64,000 nucleotides of DNA from Tepidibacter aestuarii (GCF_934924865.1 NZ_OW235315.1:1-64000); one strand, 5' to 3'. Counted from the first letter of the stretch, positions 8,488 to 17,051 are shown. Numbers and translations are program-made. Notes: generated by a model not told the origin, from the letters alone.

Positions 8488-10038
8488 ATGAAGTTGAGAT
8501 TTATAACTAATATTATAGTACTTATTTGTATATTGGCTATGGGGTGTCAATATACAGCTTATGGACAAAGAATAAATACAGGATATATATATTTCGGAGA
8601 TAAGTATAAGTATGAAGACGCAGTAAATAATACGAACAATTCTCTAGATACTGTTTATCCTAGTTATTTCGATATAGATCAAGATGGAAATCTAAAAATA
8701 ACTGAAACTTTGGATGAAGATTTCATAAATGATATGCATGGTCGAGGAATAAAAGTGGTTCCTTTCATTAGTAATCATTGGGATAGGGACCTTGGAAGGA
8801 AGGGTCTTGCTAATAGAGATAATTTAGTTAACCAAATTGTAGAAGCTATTGAAAAATATGATTTAGATGGAGTTAACATAGACATAGAGAATGTTACTGA
8901 CGCAGATAGAGATGCGTATACTGATTTTGTAAAAATGTTGAGCGAAACTATAGATAGTTATAAAGAAATTTCAGTAGCAGTTGCTGCAAATCCGAATGGA
9001 TGGACTTATGGATGGCATGGCTCTTATGATTATGAAAAGCTAGCTCTTTATAGTGATTATATATTTTTGATGGCATATGATGAAAGTTATATAGGAGGTC
9101 CTGAGGGTCCTGTTGCTAGCATACAATTTGTTGAAAATTCAATAACAGAGCTTCTTAAGTATGTTGATAATGATAAGGTTATACTTGGAATACCATTCTA
9201 TGGAAGGTATTGGAAGGTAGGAGATTCTTATGGCGGATATGGAGCTAGCTTAAATAGAATAGAAGAAACTATAAGTAAATACCCATCTGATGTTGTATTT
9301 GATAATATCTCAAAATCTGTTAAAGCTACTGTATATAAAGATGATGGGACTTATATATATTGGTATGAAAATGAAGAGTCTATAATAGAAAAGATAAAGC
9401 TTGTAGAAAAGTATGACTTAAAAGGAAGTGGAAGCTGGAGTTTAGGTCAGGAAGATAAAAGTATTTGGAATTATTACTCAAGATGGCTAGAGGGTGAGTA
9501 TTTAGTTGATATATATGACCATTGGGCTAGTGATAGTATATACAGTATGATAGATAATGAAATAATGAATGGAGTCTCAAATATGTATTTTGCGCCTAAT
9601 GATAATCTAACAAGAGCTCAAGCTGCTGTTATACTAACAAGACTTCTTGGAATAGATGAGGAATATATAACTTCTGACAGTTTTGATGATGTATCAAAGA
9701 ATTATTGGGCATATAACGAGATAGAGTTAGCTAAGAAATATGGACTTATTAATGGAAAAGAAGAAAATAAATTCTATCCGAATGATCCTATAACAAGAGA
9801 AGAAATGGCAACTATGCTAAGTAGACTTATAAAAGACGATTATAGTGATGATAATATTGAATTTAATGATGTAAATGATGATATGTGGTCTTCTGATTAT
9901 ATAAATAAAATGAGTAGTATGAATATATTAAAAGGTTATGAAGACGACATGTTTTATCCAAATAGAAATTTAACTAGGGCAGAGATGGCTACTATAGTTG
10001 ATAGGATATTAAAATATAATATAAAGTATAAAAAATAG
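8488..10038 (+). CDS. secreted GH18 glycosidase with three S-layer homology domains
   Basis: 516 residues. The N terminus is an export signal (about 1-26): SPase I cleavage near AYG is possible, and LAMGC (Cys20) is a non-canonical lipobox. The GH18 barrel (about 30-330) has the catalytic signature DGVNIDIE with Glu134 as the acid, the form common in YaaH/SleL-like enzymes acting on peptidoglycan amino sugars. Three SLH domains follow (about 337-385, 396-445, 455-505), each with a wall-binding motif: LTRAQ, ITREE, LTRAE. SLH domains attach to pyruvylated wall polymer, so the enzyme should sit on the cell surface. Start chosen at 8488 after AGGGGG. Cell-wall remodelling is likely; a chitinase role is less likely. 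Confidence 0.85.
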   Translation: MKLRFITNIIVLICILAMGCQYTAYGQRINTGYIYFGDKYKYEDAVNNTNNSLDTVYPSYFDIDQDGNLKITETLDEDFINDMHGRGIKVVPFISNHWDRDLGRKGLANRDNLVNQIVEAIEKYDLDGVNIDIENVTDADRDAYTDFVKMLSETIDSYKEISVAVAANPNGWTYGWHGSYDYEKLALYSDYIFLMAYDESYIGGPEGPVASIQFVENSITELLKYVDNDKVILGIPFYGRYWKVGDSYGGYGASLNRIEETISKYPSDVVFDNISKSVKATVYKDDGTYIYWYENEESIIEKIKLVEKYDLKGSGSWSLGQEDKSIWNYYSRWLEGEYLVDIYDHWASDSIYSMIDNEIMNGVSNMYFAPNDNLTRAQAAVILTRLLGIDEEYITSDSFDDVSKNYWAYNEIELAKKYGLINGKEENKFYPNDPITREEMATMLSRLIKDDYSDDNIEFNDVNDDMWSSDYINKMSSMNILKGYEDDMFYPNRNLTRAEMATIVDRILKYNIKYKK

Positions 10039-10068
10039 GAGCTGTGATTTCACAGCTCTTATTTTTTA
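10034..10068. terminator. intrinsic terminator between convergent genes
   Basis: AATAGGAGCTGTG pairs with CACAGCTCTTATT (10034-10056). T runs are present on both sides, so it can serve the GH18 gene and probably cotJC from the other strand. Confidence 0.8.
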
Positions 10069-10094
10069 CTCTATAGGAAACTATATGATTTTCA

Positions 10095-10206
10095 AATTGT
10101 GGATAGCATTGATGAAGAACTATACTTACAATTATTTTTGAGCAACGGAGCCCGTAGGATCGTTGGCGACATGAGTCAGTGCGTAGCGACTAGACGAATT
10201 TTTTAT
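10095..10206 (+). repeat. dispersed structured repeat A, copy 1
   Basis: The 3' part (10162-10202) is identical over 41 bases to 58942-58982 and closely matches the reverse complement of 32052-32124. It contains two potential hairpins, AACG...CGTT near 10144-10164 and AGTGC-GTA-GC.ACT near 10177-10191, and ends GACGAATTTT. It lies between the GH18 gene and cotJC with no open frame. No terminal inverted repeats or transposase are visible. Confidence 0.75.
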
Positions 10207-10208
10207 AC

Positions 10209-10781
10209 CTAATATACTTTTTTACAGTCATTAAAGTCATATACATCCATTAAAGCTTCGCCAAATCTTTGATAGTGTACAACTTCTCTTTCTCTTAAGA
10301 ATCTAAGAGCATCTATTATATCAGGATCATCTGTAAGATTAATAAGGTGCTCATATGTTGTACGAGCTTTTTGTTCAGCAGCCATATCGTTGTGTAAATC
10401 TGTTATAGGATCTCCTAAAATTCCTATATAAGATGCAGTCCATGGCACACCACTTGCATCACAAGGAAATACTGCATGGTTATGTTGTGTATATTGAGAG
10501 CCAAGACCAGCAGCTTTTAACTCTTCAGGGGTAGCATCTTTTAATAATTGATATACCATAGAAGCTATCATTTCTGCATGACCAAGTTCTTCACTTCCTA
10601 TATCTGTAAGAAGAGCTTTTGCCTTATTAGTTGGCATAGTATATCTTTGATTAAGGTAAGTCATAGCAGCACTTAATTCACCATCTGGTCCACCTAGTTG
10701 AGTTATTATATATTTTGCCATTTCTATATTTTTACTCTTTATGTTTACAGGATACTGTAATTTCTTTTCATAAATCCACAT
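10209..10781 (-). CDS. cotJC: spore coat protein CotJC, manganese-catalase family
   Basis: 190 residues of the Mn-catalase fold. Probable metal ligands are GELSAAM (Glu35), EELGHAEM (Glu and His), AAEQKAR (Glu) and EREVVHYQRF (Glu and His), so the di-manganese site looks complete. In Bacillus the CotJ proteins are part of the inner coat, and clostridial CotJC homologues (CotCB type) are coat-located catalases. It is the last gene of cotJA-cotJB-cotJC on this strand, 13 bases after cotJB, and has a GGGGG-type ribosome site. Expression in the mother cell during sporulation is expected from the family. Confidence 0.92.
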   Translation of the reverse strand: MWIYEKKLQYPVNIKSKNIEMAKYIITQLGGPDGELSAAMTYLNQRYTMPTNKAKALLTDIGSEELGHAEMIASMVYQLLKDATPEELKAAGLGSQYTQHNHAVFPCDASGVPWTASYIGILGDPITDLHNDMAAEQKARTTYEHLINLTDDPDIIDALRFLREREVVHYQRFGEALMDVYDFNDCKKVY

Positions 10782-10794
10782 AAGTTAATCCCCC

Positions 10795-11052
10795 TTATTG
10801 ATATTCCCATGGCCACGGATCATTTAGCCAGTTAAATGGATATTTAGCTAATGAAAATCCAAAATTAGTAAGTGGACCATATCTAGCTTCATATAGTTTT
10901 CTTAGTTTATAGGCTTCAGTTGCAAGCATATTAAAGTCCATTAAAGCTTTTTGATCTCTAGGGTGAGTATCTAAGTATAGATTAAGATCAAGACAAGCAA
11001 ATTCTACTTCTTGGATTTTAGTTAATAAATCATTTCTAGACATATCTTCCAT
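10795..11052 (-). CDS. cotJB: spore coat protein CotJB
   Basis: An 85-residue helical protein with the CotJB pattern: LLTKIQEVEFACLDLNLYLD, then DFNMLATEAYKLRKLYEARY and the aromatic tail FNWLNDPWPWEYQ. It partners CotJA and CotJC in the coat; no catalytic role is known. A strong AGGAGGA site precedes the start. A second in-frame ATG three codons later (MSRND) is possible. Confidence 0.9.
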   Translation of the reverse strand: MEDMSRNDLLTKIQEVEFACLDLNLYLDTHPRDQKALMDFNMLATEAYKLRKLYEARYGPLTNFGFSLAKYPFNWLNDPWPWEYQ

Positions 11053-11101
11053 AAATATTTCCTCCTAACTGATTTCTTTTCTTAATTAATTTCAAAGAAA
11101 T

Positions 11102-11242
11102 CTATTTTTTACACTTTTTATTAGATCCTTTTTTATATGGTTTATAAAGTTCAGGAAAAATAGTTCCTTTTTTAAATCCTTTGCTTAAAGGATACATACA
11201 CATATATTTTTGTATAGATACATATGGTCTTGCAAGTTTCAT
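11102..11242 (-). CDS. cotJA: spore coat associated protein CotJA
   Basis: 46 residues with the CotJA signature GTIFPELYKPY and a lysine-rich tail (KKGSNKKCKK). The start at 11242 follows AAGGAGG. A longer in-frame start at 11296 would add an arginine/leucine-rich stretch unlike the family and would place this ribosome site inside the gene. First gene of the coat operon. Shorter than many CotJA proteins. Confidence 0.8.
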   Translation of the reverse strand: MKLARPYVSIQKYMCMYPLSKGFKKGTIFPELYKPYKKGSNKKCKK

Positions 11243-11314
11243 GTTTATTAACCTCCTTAGGAATGTCCTTAATATCAGTTTATAAAATACACTCAAAAAA
11301 GGTTCTTACATATT

Positions 11315-11356
11315 AAAAAAGAGATATCTCAAAAAGCTTTGAGATATCTCTTTTTT
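11315..11356 (-). terminator. intrinsic terminator after the ferritin gene
   Basis: AAAAAAGAGATATCTCAAA pairs with TTTGAGATATCTCTTTTTT across a short loop. It separates ferritin from cotJA on the minus strand. Confidence 0.85.
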
Positions 11357-11365
11357 AATAATCTA

Positions 11366-11878
11366 TTATGCATCAAGTGGTATTGGATTAAATACTCTTT
11401 GACCTAGTTCTTGATCTATCATTAAAAGACCAGCTGGATTATTGTTCATAAGTCTTAACTTCTTAACAATCTTTTCAACTGATTCTTCTTCTTCTGCTTG
11501 CTCTGTTATAAACCATTGGATAAAAGCTGTAGTTGTGTGATCTCTTTCTTCTAAAGCTATATCCATTAAATTGTGTATAGATTTAGTTATTCCCTTTTCG
11601 TGAGCAAGAGCTAACTCGAATACTTCAAGAGCAGATTCAAAATCATTCTTTGGTTTTGCTAAAGCTTCAAGCTCTACGGATCCTCCTAATCGTCCTATGA
11701 AGTTGAATATTTTATAAGCGTGAGCTTGTTCTTCTTGAGCTTGGACATGGAAAAAATTAGAAAATCCATCTAAGTTTTGATCTGAACAGTAAGCCTCCAT
11801 AGCTATATACAGATATTGTGAATAAAATTCTTTTTGAAGCTGAGCATTAAGTGCATCTATTACTCTCTTATTACCCAT
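11366..11878 (-). CDS. ftnA: ferritin, non-haem iron storage protein
   Basis: 170 residues. Ferritin ligands are visible: Glu17 in QLQKEFYSQYLY, the EEQAH motif (about 49-53), and AQEEE-type acidic residues in FITEQAEEEES (about 125-135). Ferritins form 24-subunit cages that oxidise and store iron in the cytoplasm. It is monocistronic, with a GGAGG-like site before the start and a terminator after. Its position beside the Mn-catalase-type coat operon may reflect a shared oxidative-stress theme, but they are separate transcripts. Confidence 0.9.
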   Translation of the reverse strand: MGNKRVIDALNAQLQKEFYSQYLYIAMEAYCSDQNLDGFSNFFHVQAQEEQAHAYKIFNFIGRLGGSVELEALAKPKNDFESALEVFELALAHEKGITKSIHNLMDIALEERDHTTTAFIQWFITEQAEEEESVEKIVKKLRLMNNNPAGLLMIDQELGQRVFNPIPLDA

Positions 11879-12026
11879 AAAAAATACCTCCCTTTAAAAT
11901 ATATTCTCTAATAATTTAACCTTGAAAAATTAATATATTCAATATTAATTATATATGAAAATATATACACATAATAGTTATATTTTAAACTCTTAAAAAA
12001 TAAGAATATAAAAATAGACAAAATTA

Positions 12027-12055
12027 TTGCAATTATGGTTAAAGTTGTATATTAT
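12027..12055 (+). promoter_or_regulatory. candidate sigma-A promoter of the unknown gene-cstA operon
   Basis: TTGCAA (12027-12032) and TATTAT (12050-12055) are separated by 17 bases. Confidence 0.45.
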
Positions 12056-12073
12056 ATTCTATAATATAAGCAT

Positions 12074-12586
12074 ATGTATATGGGAGGAGGAGCAATAATA
12101 ACTATTTCACATTTAAAAAAAGCCATGGCGCCAAACTTTAATATAAATGAAGAATATAAATTAGGAAAATTTGATTTCGACTTTATGGGAGAATTTATAT
12201 TAAAAAATGAGAAATATTTTTTTAGCAAGAAGAATGTAGTATGGGGATATGAGAATAGAGAATATGTTCTTGTTAAAAAAATAGAGACAATAAATAAAGA
12301 TGATGTATATGACATACAAACGATAGCTGAAAATGCCATGGATAAGTTTGTAAATCTGACAGAAAACCACATGTCAACACACATAACTATATTTATTGAA
12401 AGCTCTTATATAGACGAAAACATTAAAAATTATATTGAAAATATATCTATCAAAAAAAGTTATATGTGGGGAATAAAAGGATGGAGTGATATCAGAGTTA
12501 TAGTATTTGACTACATCAACAGAGATTTTATATTCAACAAATCATCAAAAGAAATAATAAACTTTTATAAGGGGGTATTAGAATGA
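12074..12586 (+). CDS. unknown protein translationally coupled to cstA
   Basis: No family recognised. Up to 170 residues, soluble, no signal or membrane segment. The middle has MWGIKGWSDIRVIVFDYINRDF, which looks like a structured alpha/beta domain. The start is unclear: the best ribosome site, GGGAGGAGG, lies at about 12081-12090, inside the frame. Initiation is therefore either at the ATG codons at 12074/12080 with no good upstream site, at a non-standard ATA or ATT codon at 12095-12104, or at ATG 12125. The stop overlaps the cstA start (ATGA), so the two are made together. A role in control or function of the carrier is inferred from this coupling only. Confidence 0.6.
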   Translation: MYMGGGAIITISHLKKAMAPNFNINEEYKLGKFDFDFMGEFILKNEKYFFSKKNVVWGYENREYVLVKKIETINKDDVYDIQTIAENAMDKFVNLTENHMSTHITIFIESSYIDENIKNYIENISIKKSYMWGIKGWSDIRVIVFDYINRDFIFNKSSKEIINFYKGVLE

Positions 12587-14196
12587 ATTCATTAACGCTT
12601 TTAATAGTAGGAGGAATAATACTTCTGATAGGATATATCTCTTATGGAGGATATCTTGTTAAAAAATGGGGAGTAAATGATAAAAATGTAACTCCAGCTC
12701 ATACTAAAAATGATGGCGTAGACTATATGCCAGCTAAAACACCAGTATTATTAGGACATCACTTTGCGTCAATAGCAGGAGCAGGCCCTATTGTTGGACC
12801 GATTCAGGCAGCAATATTTGGATGGATTCCAGTAACTCTTTGGATATTGATAGGTGGAATATTCTTTGGCGGAGTTCAAGACTTTGGCTCATTATTTGCA
12901 TCTATAAGACATGATGGTAAATCTATAGGTGAAATAATAGAAGCTAATATAGGAAGAAAGGGTAAAAAATTATTTGCAATATTTGCATGGCTTACACTTC
13001 TTCTAGTAATAGCAGCATTTACTAATATAGTTGCTGCAACATTTGCTTCAACACCTCAAGCGGCATCATCTTCATTATTATTTATATTACTTGCAATAGT
13101 ATTTGGATTTTTAGTATATAGAAAAGGTGTACCTCTAGGAATCGGTAGTGTAATAGGGGTAATATTCTTAATGGTATGTATGTATCTTGGTATGAAATTC
13201 CCTATTTCATTAAGTAAAGAAACATGGATAATAATACTTTTAGGTTATATATTTATAGCATCTGTAACACCTGTATGGATACTTTTACAACCAAGAGATT
13301 ATTTAAATTCATTCTTATTATATGCAATGATTATAGGAGCAGTACTAGGTATTGTTATAACTAAGCCTGTAATTCAAATGAGTGGATATACTGGATTTAA
13401 TGTAGGTGGAAATTATTTATTCCCAATATTATTTGTAACAGTAGCTTGTGGTGCTATATCAGGATTTCATTCTTTAGTTGGATCTGGAACATCATCAAAG
13501 CAATTAGATAAAGAATCAGATGCTAAAAAGATTGGTTATGGTGGAATGCTAATAGAATCACTACTTGCAATAATTGCTATAATTACAGCAACTTATTTAG
13601 GTGCAGATAAATTAAAAGAACTATTATCTCAAGGTGGTCCTATAAATGTATTTGCAGATGGTATAGCAAACTTTATGAATTCATTTGGAATTCCATTTGA
13701 ACTTGGAAAATCATTTACAGCCTTATCAATATCAGCATTTGCTTTAACTAGTCTTGATACATCAACAAGACTTGCAAGATTTATATTCCAAGAGTATTTT
13801 GATTCTAAAGAAGGAACTAGCACAGTTTTAACTAATAGATATGTATCAACAGGTATAACTGTTGCATTTGGAGGAACATTAGCATTTATGGGATATAGTG
13901 TTATATGGCCAATATTTGGTTCAGCAAACCAACTTCTCGCAGCACTAGCTTTACTTGCAATAGCAGCTTGGCTTGCAAATACAGGTAAATCTAATAAGAT
14001 GATTTTAGGACCTATGGTATTCATGTTTGCAGTTACTATAACAGCCCTAATACTTCTTATAAAGACTAATATAGCAACAGGAAAATTTATAATAGTAATA
14101 TTTGCAGTATTACTACTAGCGCTTTCACTAGTGCTTCTTGCACAATCATATGATGTATTATCAGGAAAGAAAATAAAATCAACTAAAAAAGCTTAA
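12583..14196 (+). CDS. cstA: CstA family carbon starvation protein, probable pyruvate or peptide carrier
   Basis: 537 residues with about 14-16 membrane helices and the CstA signatures: GHHFASIAGAGPIVGP (about 59-74), GGVQDFGSLFASIRHDGKS, and SGFHSLVGSGTSSKQL (about 300). The CstA/BtsT family includes proton-coupled pyruvate transporters and proteins linked to peptide use during starvation. The 4-base overlap with the upstream gene shows coupling, and a terminator follows. It is shorter than the about 700-residue E. coli CstA, as is usual in Firmicutes. The substrate is not fixed by the sequence. Confidence 0.85.
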   Translation: MNSLTLLIVGGIILLIGYISYGGYLVKKWGVNDKNVTPAHTKNDGVDYMPAKTPVLLGHHFASIAGAGPIVGPIQAAIFGWIPVTLWILIGGIFFGGVQDFGSLFASIRHDGKSIGEIIEANIGRKGKKLFAIFAWLTLLLVIAAFTNIVAATFASTPQAASSSLLFILLAIVFGFLVYRKGVPLGIGSVIGVIFLMVCMYLGMKFPISLSKETWIIILLGYIFIASVTPVWILLQPRDYLNSFLLYAMIIGAVLGIVITKPVIQMSGYTGFNVGGNYLFPILFVTVACGAISGFHSLVGSGTSSKQLDKESDAKKIGYGGMLIESLLAIIAIITATYLGADKLKELLSQGGPINVFADGIANFMNSFGIPFELGKSFTALSISAFALTSLDTSTRLARFIFQEYFDSKEGTSTVLTNRYVSTGITVAFGGTLAFMGYSVIWPIFGSANQLLAALALLAIAAWLANTGKSNKMILGPMVFMFAVTITALILLIKTNIATGKFIIVIFAVLLLALSLVLLAQSYDVLSGKKIKSTKKA

Positions 14197-14202
14197 TATA
14201 AA

Positions 14203-14234
14203 AAAAGTCTCTCTTAAATTTAAGAGAGACTTTT
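14203..14234 (+). terminator. intrinsic terminator after cstA
   Basis: AAAAGTCTCTCTTAAA pairs with TTTAAGAGAGACTTTT, a 16-bp uninterrupted palindrome ending in T. Confidence 0.9.
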
Positions 14235-14309
14235 ACTTTTGGTTGAAAACGGATATTATATTAGATATAATAATTTAATTGAAGATAAACACTAGGAGGT
14301 CAAAATTAA

Positions 14310-15185
14310 ATGATGCTACTTGCAAATGAATGGGAAAATTATGAATTAATAGATACTGGAGATGGAGAAAAATTAGAAAGATGGGGAGAATATGTATTAA
14401 GAAGACCAGATCCTCAAATAATATGGCCGCTTCAAGATGAATGGTCATTATGGAAAAACCCTCACGGACATTACCACAGAAGCAGTAGAGGTGGAGGAGA
14501 ATGGGAATATAAAAAGAAAATGCCTGAGAAATGGACTATAAAATACAAGGATTTATCTTTTTACATAAAACCGACAGGCTTTAAACATACAGGATTATTC
14601 CCAGAACAAGCTGCTAACTGGGATTGGATAATAAACAAGATACAAAAAGCTAATAGACCGATAAGAGTTCTTAACTTATTTGCATATACAGGTGGAGCTA
14701 CAGTTGCATCAGCTTATGGAGGAGCTGCTGAGGTCTGTCACGTAGATGCTGCAAAGGGAATGGTTAACTGGGCTAAAGAAAATGTTCAATTATCTGGACT
14801 TGGTGATAGAAAAGTAAGATTTATAGTAGATGATGTATTTAAATTTGTTCAAAGAGAAATAAGAAGAGGAAGAAAATACGATGCTATAATAATGGATCCT
14901 CCATCTTATGGAAGAGGACCTGGAGGAGAAGTTTGGAAGATAGAAGAAAAGTTATGTGAATTTATACAGCTTTGTATGAACGTATTATCAGATGATCCAC
15001 TATTCTTACTTGTAAACTCATATACATCAGGTTTTTCGCCAGTAGTTATAGAGAACATATTAAGATCATCTATAGGACAAAAATATGATGGAAAAATAAC
15101 ATCTGGAGAAATAGGAATACCTGTAACTAAAACGGGATATGTTCTTCCATGCGGAATATTAGGAAGATGGGAGTCATCAAAATAA
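14310..15185 (+). CDS. class I SAM-dependent methyltransferase, RlmI-related
   Basis: 291 residues. The SAM-binding motif is VLNLFAYTGGATVASA (about 118-133), followed by the acidic loop HVDAAKGMVNWAKEN and the catalytic motif IMDPPSYGRGPGG (DPPSY, about 195), typical of the RlmI/RlmK group that methylates cytosine or guanine in 23S rRNA. No PUA domain precedes it, unlike full RlmI. The next gene, an RluA-type pseudouridine synthase, overlaps the stop codon by one base, so both belong to one RNA-modification operon. The target base is unknown. Start follows TAGGAGG; ATG codons at 14310 and 14313 are both possible. Confidence 0.8.
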   Translation: MMLLANEWENYELIDTGDGEKLERWGEYVLRRPDPQIIWPLQDEWSLWKNPHGHYHRSSRGGGEWEYKKKMPEKWTIKYKDLSFYIKPTGFKHTGLFPEQAANWDWIINKIQKANRPIRVLNLFAYTGGATVASAYGGAAEVCHVDAAKGMVNWAKENVQLSGLGDRKVRFIVDDVFKFVQREIRRGRKYDAIIMDPPSYGRGPGGEVWKIEEKLCEFIQLCMNVLSDDPLFLLVNSYTSGFSPVVIENILRSSIGQKYDGKITSGEIGIPVTKTGYVLPCGILGRWESSK

Positions 15186-15853
15186 TGAATCCAATATATG
15201 AAGATAACCATATAATAGTAGCTAAAAAAGAAGTAAATATATTATCACAAGCTGATAATACTAATGATAAAGATATGCTATCTATTATAAAAGGGTATAT
15301 AAAAGAGAAGTACAATAAGCCTGGAAATGTATATTTAGGACTTGTACATAGGCTTGATAGACCTGTTGGAGGTTGTATGGTGTTTGCAAAAACATCAAAA
15401 GCGGCATCCAGACTTTCAGAGCAAGTCAGAAATAGAAGTTTTAAAAAGACGTACTTAGCTGTAATAAGAGGAGCTTTAGAGGGAATAGATGGAACATTAA
15501 AAGATTATTTATACAAAGACACTAAGACTAATATGTCTAGTGTGGTACGTAAGAATTTTAAAGGAGCTAAAGAGGCTATTCTTGATTATGAAGTTCTAGC
15601 CCATGAGAATAACTTAAGCTTAGTAAAAATAAAATTAAAAACAGGAAGACCGCATCAAATAAGAGTGCAATTTGCAAGTAGAGGAAATGCCTTATATGGA
15701 GATCAAAGATATGGTGTAGATGTTAATAAACATGGACAGCAAATTGCACTTTGGTCTTATGAAATAGGAATAACTCATCCAACACTTAAAGAAGATATGA
15801 GATTTACTTGTATGCCACCTGATGAGTATCCTTGGAACTTGTTTAATATATAG
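15185..15853 (+). CDS. RluA family RNA pseudouridine synthase
   Basis: 222 residues with the RluA catalytic motif LVHRLDRPVGGCMVFAKT (catalytic Asp at about 56) and the substrate loop KLKTGRPHQIRVQFAS (about 150-165). It isomerises uridine to pseudouridine in rRNA or tRNA. No N-terminal S4 domain is present, so it is the short form. The ATG at 15185 shares its A with the TAA of the methyltransferase gene, a coupled arrangement. The exact target is unknown. Confidence 0.87.
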   Translation: MNPIYEDNHIIVAKKEVNILSQADNTNDKDMLSIIKGYIKEKYNKPGNVYLGLVHRLDRPVGGCMVFAKTSKAASRLSEQVRNRSFKKTYLAVIRGALEGIDGTLKDYLYKDTKTNMSSVVRKNFKGAKEAILDYEVLAHENNLSLVKIKLKTGRPHQIRVQFASRGNALYGDQRYGVDVNKHGQQIALWSYEIGITHPTLKEDMRFTCMPPDEYPWNLFNI

Positions 15854-15895
15854 ATTAAGTAATATATTTATAGAACTCAAGTAGATGTTAATCGG

Positions 15896-16096
15896 AAAAT
15901 GAAGGTTATTGAAATAACGCTATTTAGTTAATATTTTTATAAAACTAAGACTACATCTTATTAAATATCTTAAAACTTCTTAAACTCCCTTTGGTCAGAC
16001 AAAGAAGTTTTTTAAAAGATATTTAAACGATGTAGCCTAAGTTTTATTGAAAAATATTAATGAAAAATAGCTAACATTTCAATAACCTTCATTTTT
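15896..16096. repeat. 200-bp imperfect palindrome (foldback element)
   Basis: The arms (about 15896-15993 and 16000-16096) are reverse complements with short bulges. Matching blocks include AATGAAGGTTATTGAAAT with ATTTCAATAACCTTCATT, TAATATTTTT with AAAAATATTA, and ACATC with GATGT. The tip is CTTTG-GTCAGA-CAAAG inside an AAACTTCTT/AAGAAGTTT stem. No open frame is present. The intergenic stretch 15854-16202 holds nothing else that I can identify. The tip could stop transcription after the pseudouridine synthase gene. Confidence 0.8.
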
Positions 16097-16202
16097 AAGT
16101 TTAGTGATCAACCTTAGGCATATTCAATAAAGGATATAATTGAAAAAGTACGATTGTTTTCATAACGTAAATTTGTAATATAAAAATACTTTATAATATT
16201 GT

Positions 16203-16538
16203 TTATTCAAAAAGGAACCAAACCCTTTTAATCAGACTATCTTCAATCTCATATATTGCCACTGCTTTTACTATTTCATCTACATTTAATTCAGTTACAT
16301 ATTCATGATCAATTACTTTATTACCAATTACCATACGATTTACAAGTTCTGCATGCACTTTTAAAATCTCAAATCTTTCATAATACTTTTCCCTTAATAG
16401 TTCTTTTCCTTCAAGTATAACAGAGTTATCAATAAGATTATAAACAGTAATATCATCATGATATGTAGACATAAATCCTTCTAAATTATGCTTATTATAA
16501 AAATCTAATTGCATTTGTACTATTTCTTGAGGATTCAT
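16203..16538 (-). CDS. SnoaL/NTF2-like fold protein
   Basis: 111 residues beginning MNPQEIVQMQLDFYNKHNLEGF, with a DDITVYNLID strand: the pattern of SnoaL-like nuclear-transport-factor-2-fold proteins that bind small molecules. It is divergent from an HxlR regulator gene with 143 bases between start codons, so it is probably the regulator's target. The ligand or reaction is unknown. GGAGAGATC precedes the start. Confidence 0.7.
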   Translation of the reverse strand: MNPQEIVQMQLDFYNKHNLEGFMSTYHDDITVYNLIDNSVILEGKELLREKYYERFEILKVHAELVNRMVIGNKVIDHEYVTELNVDEIVKAVAIYEIEDSLIKRVWFLFE

Positions 16539-16681
16539 TATAGATCTCTCCTTTTTCTTAAAATAAATATATCACTTATTCGATTGTAGTTTTATGGTAC
16601 AATAATATAATTAATCTATATTTTTTACAAGTACAAACTTTTATGATAGATAGTATTAAAAAACATACTATGGAGGTAAAC

Positions 16682-17023
16682 ATGGAAATTCGAGAAAAAC
16701 TATTAAAATCACTCAATTGCCCAACTACTCTAGCTCAAAATTTAATCGCTGGGAAATGGAAAATATTAATAATGTGGCATTTGAGAAATGAGGTAAAAAG
16801 ATTTAATGAATTACAAAAAGATATGCCAGAGATAAAACAAGCCTATCTTACAAAACAATTGAGAGAACTTGAACAAGATGAGCTTATTCACAGAGAAGTA
16901 TATAAAGTAGTTCCTCCGAAAGTCGAATACTCTTTAACACCAATTGGCGAAAAATTATTACCTGTTTTAGTTGAGCTTAGAAAATGGGGTATGGAATACA
17001 TGGATTACATTAATAATAAGTGA
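16682..17023 (+). CDS. HxlR family transcriptional regulator
   Basis: 113 residues with a winged-helix HxlR domain: CPTTLAQNLIAGKWKILIMW (about 13-32), MPEIKQAYLTKQLRELEQD, and VEYSLTPIGEKLLPVL. The N-terminal cysteine (Cys13) is at the position that senses electrophiles or oxidants in several HxlR proteins. The ATG at 16682 follows TGGAGG; the in-frame ATG at 16643 does not have such a site. Divergent arrangement suggests control of the SnoaL-like gene and itself. Confidence 0.85.
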   Translation: MEIREKLLKSLNCPTTLAQNLIAGKWKILIMWHLRNEVKRFNELQKDMPEIKQAYLTKQLRELEQDELIHREVYKVVPPKVEYSLTPIGEKLLPVLVELRKWGMEYMDYINNK

Positions 17024-17051
17024 TGTTTATAATTATCTTTATTTTTAGCGA

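Noticed and set aside
8488..8560. GH18 protein as a lipoprotein
   Set aside because: LAMGC lacks the usual Leu/Val/Ile at the -3 position, and the three SLH domains already give surface attachment, so ordinary signal cleavage is at least as likely.
13629..14024. Open frame of 131 codons on the minus strand inside cstA
   Set aside because: It lies wholly within a clear membrane carrier gene and shows no ribosome site and no family resemblance.
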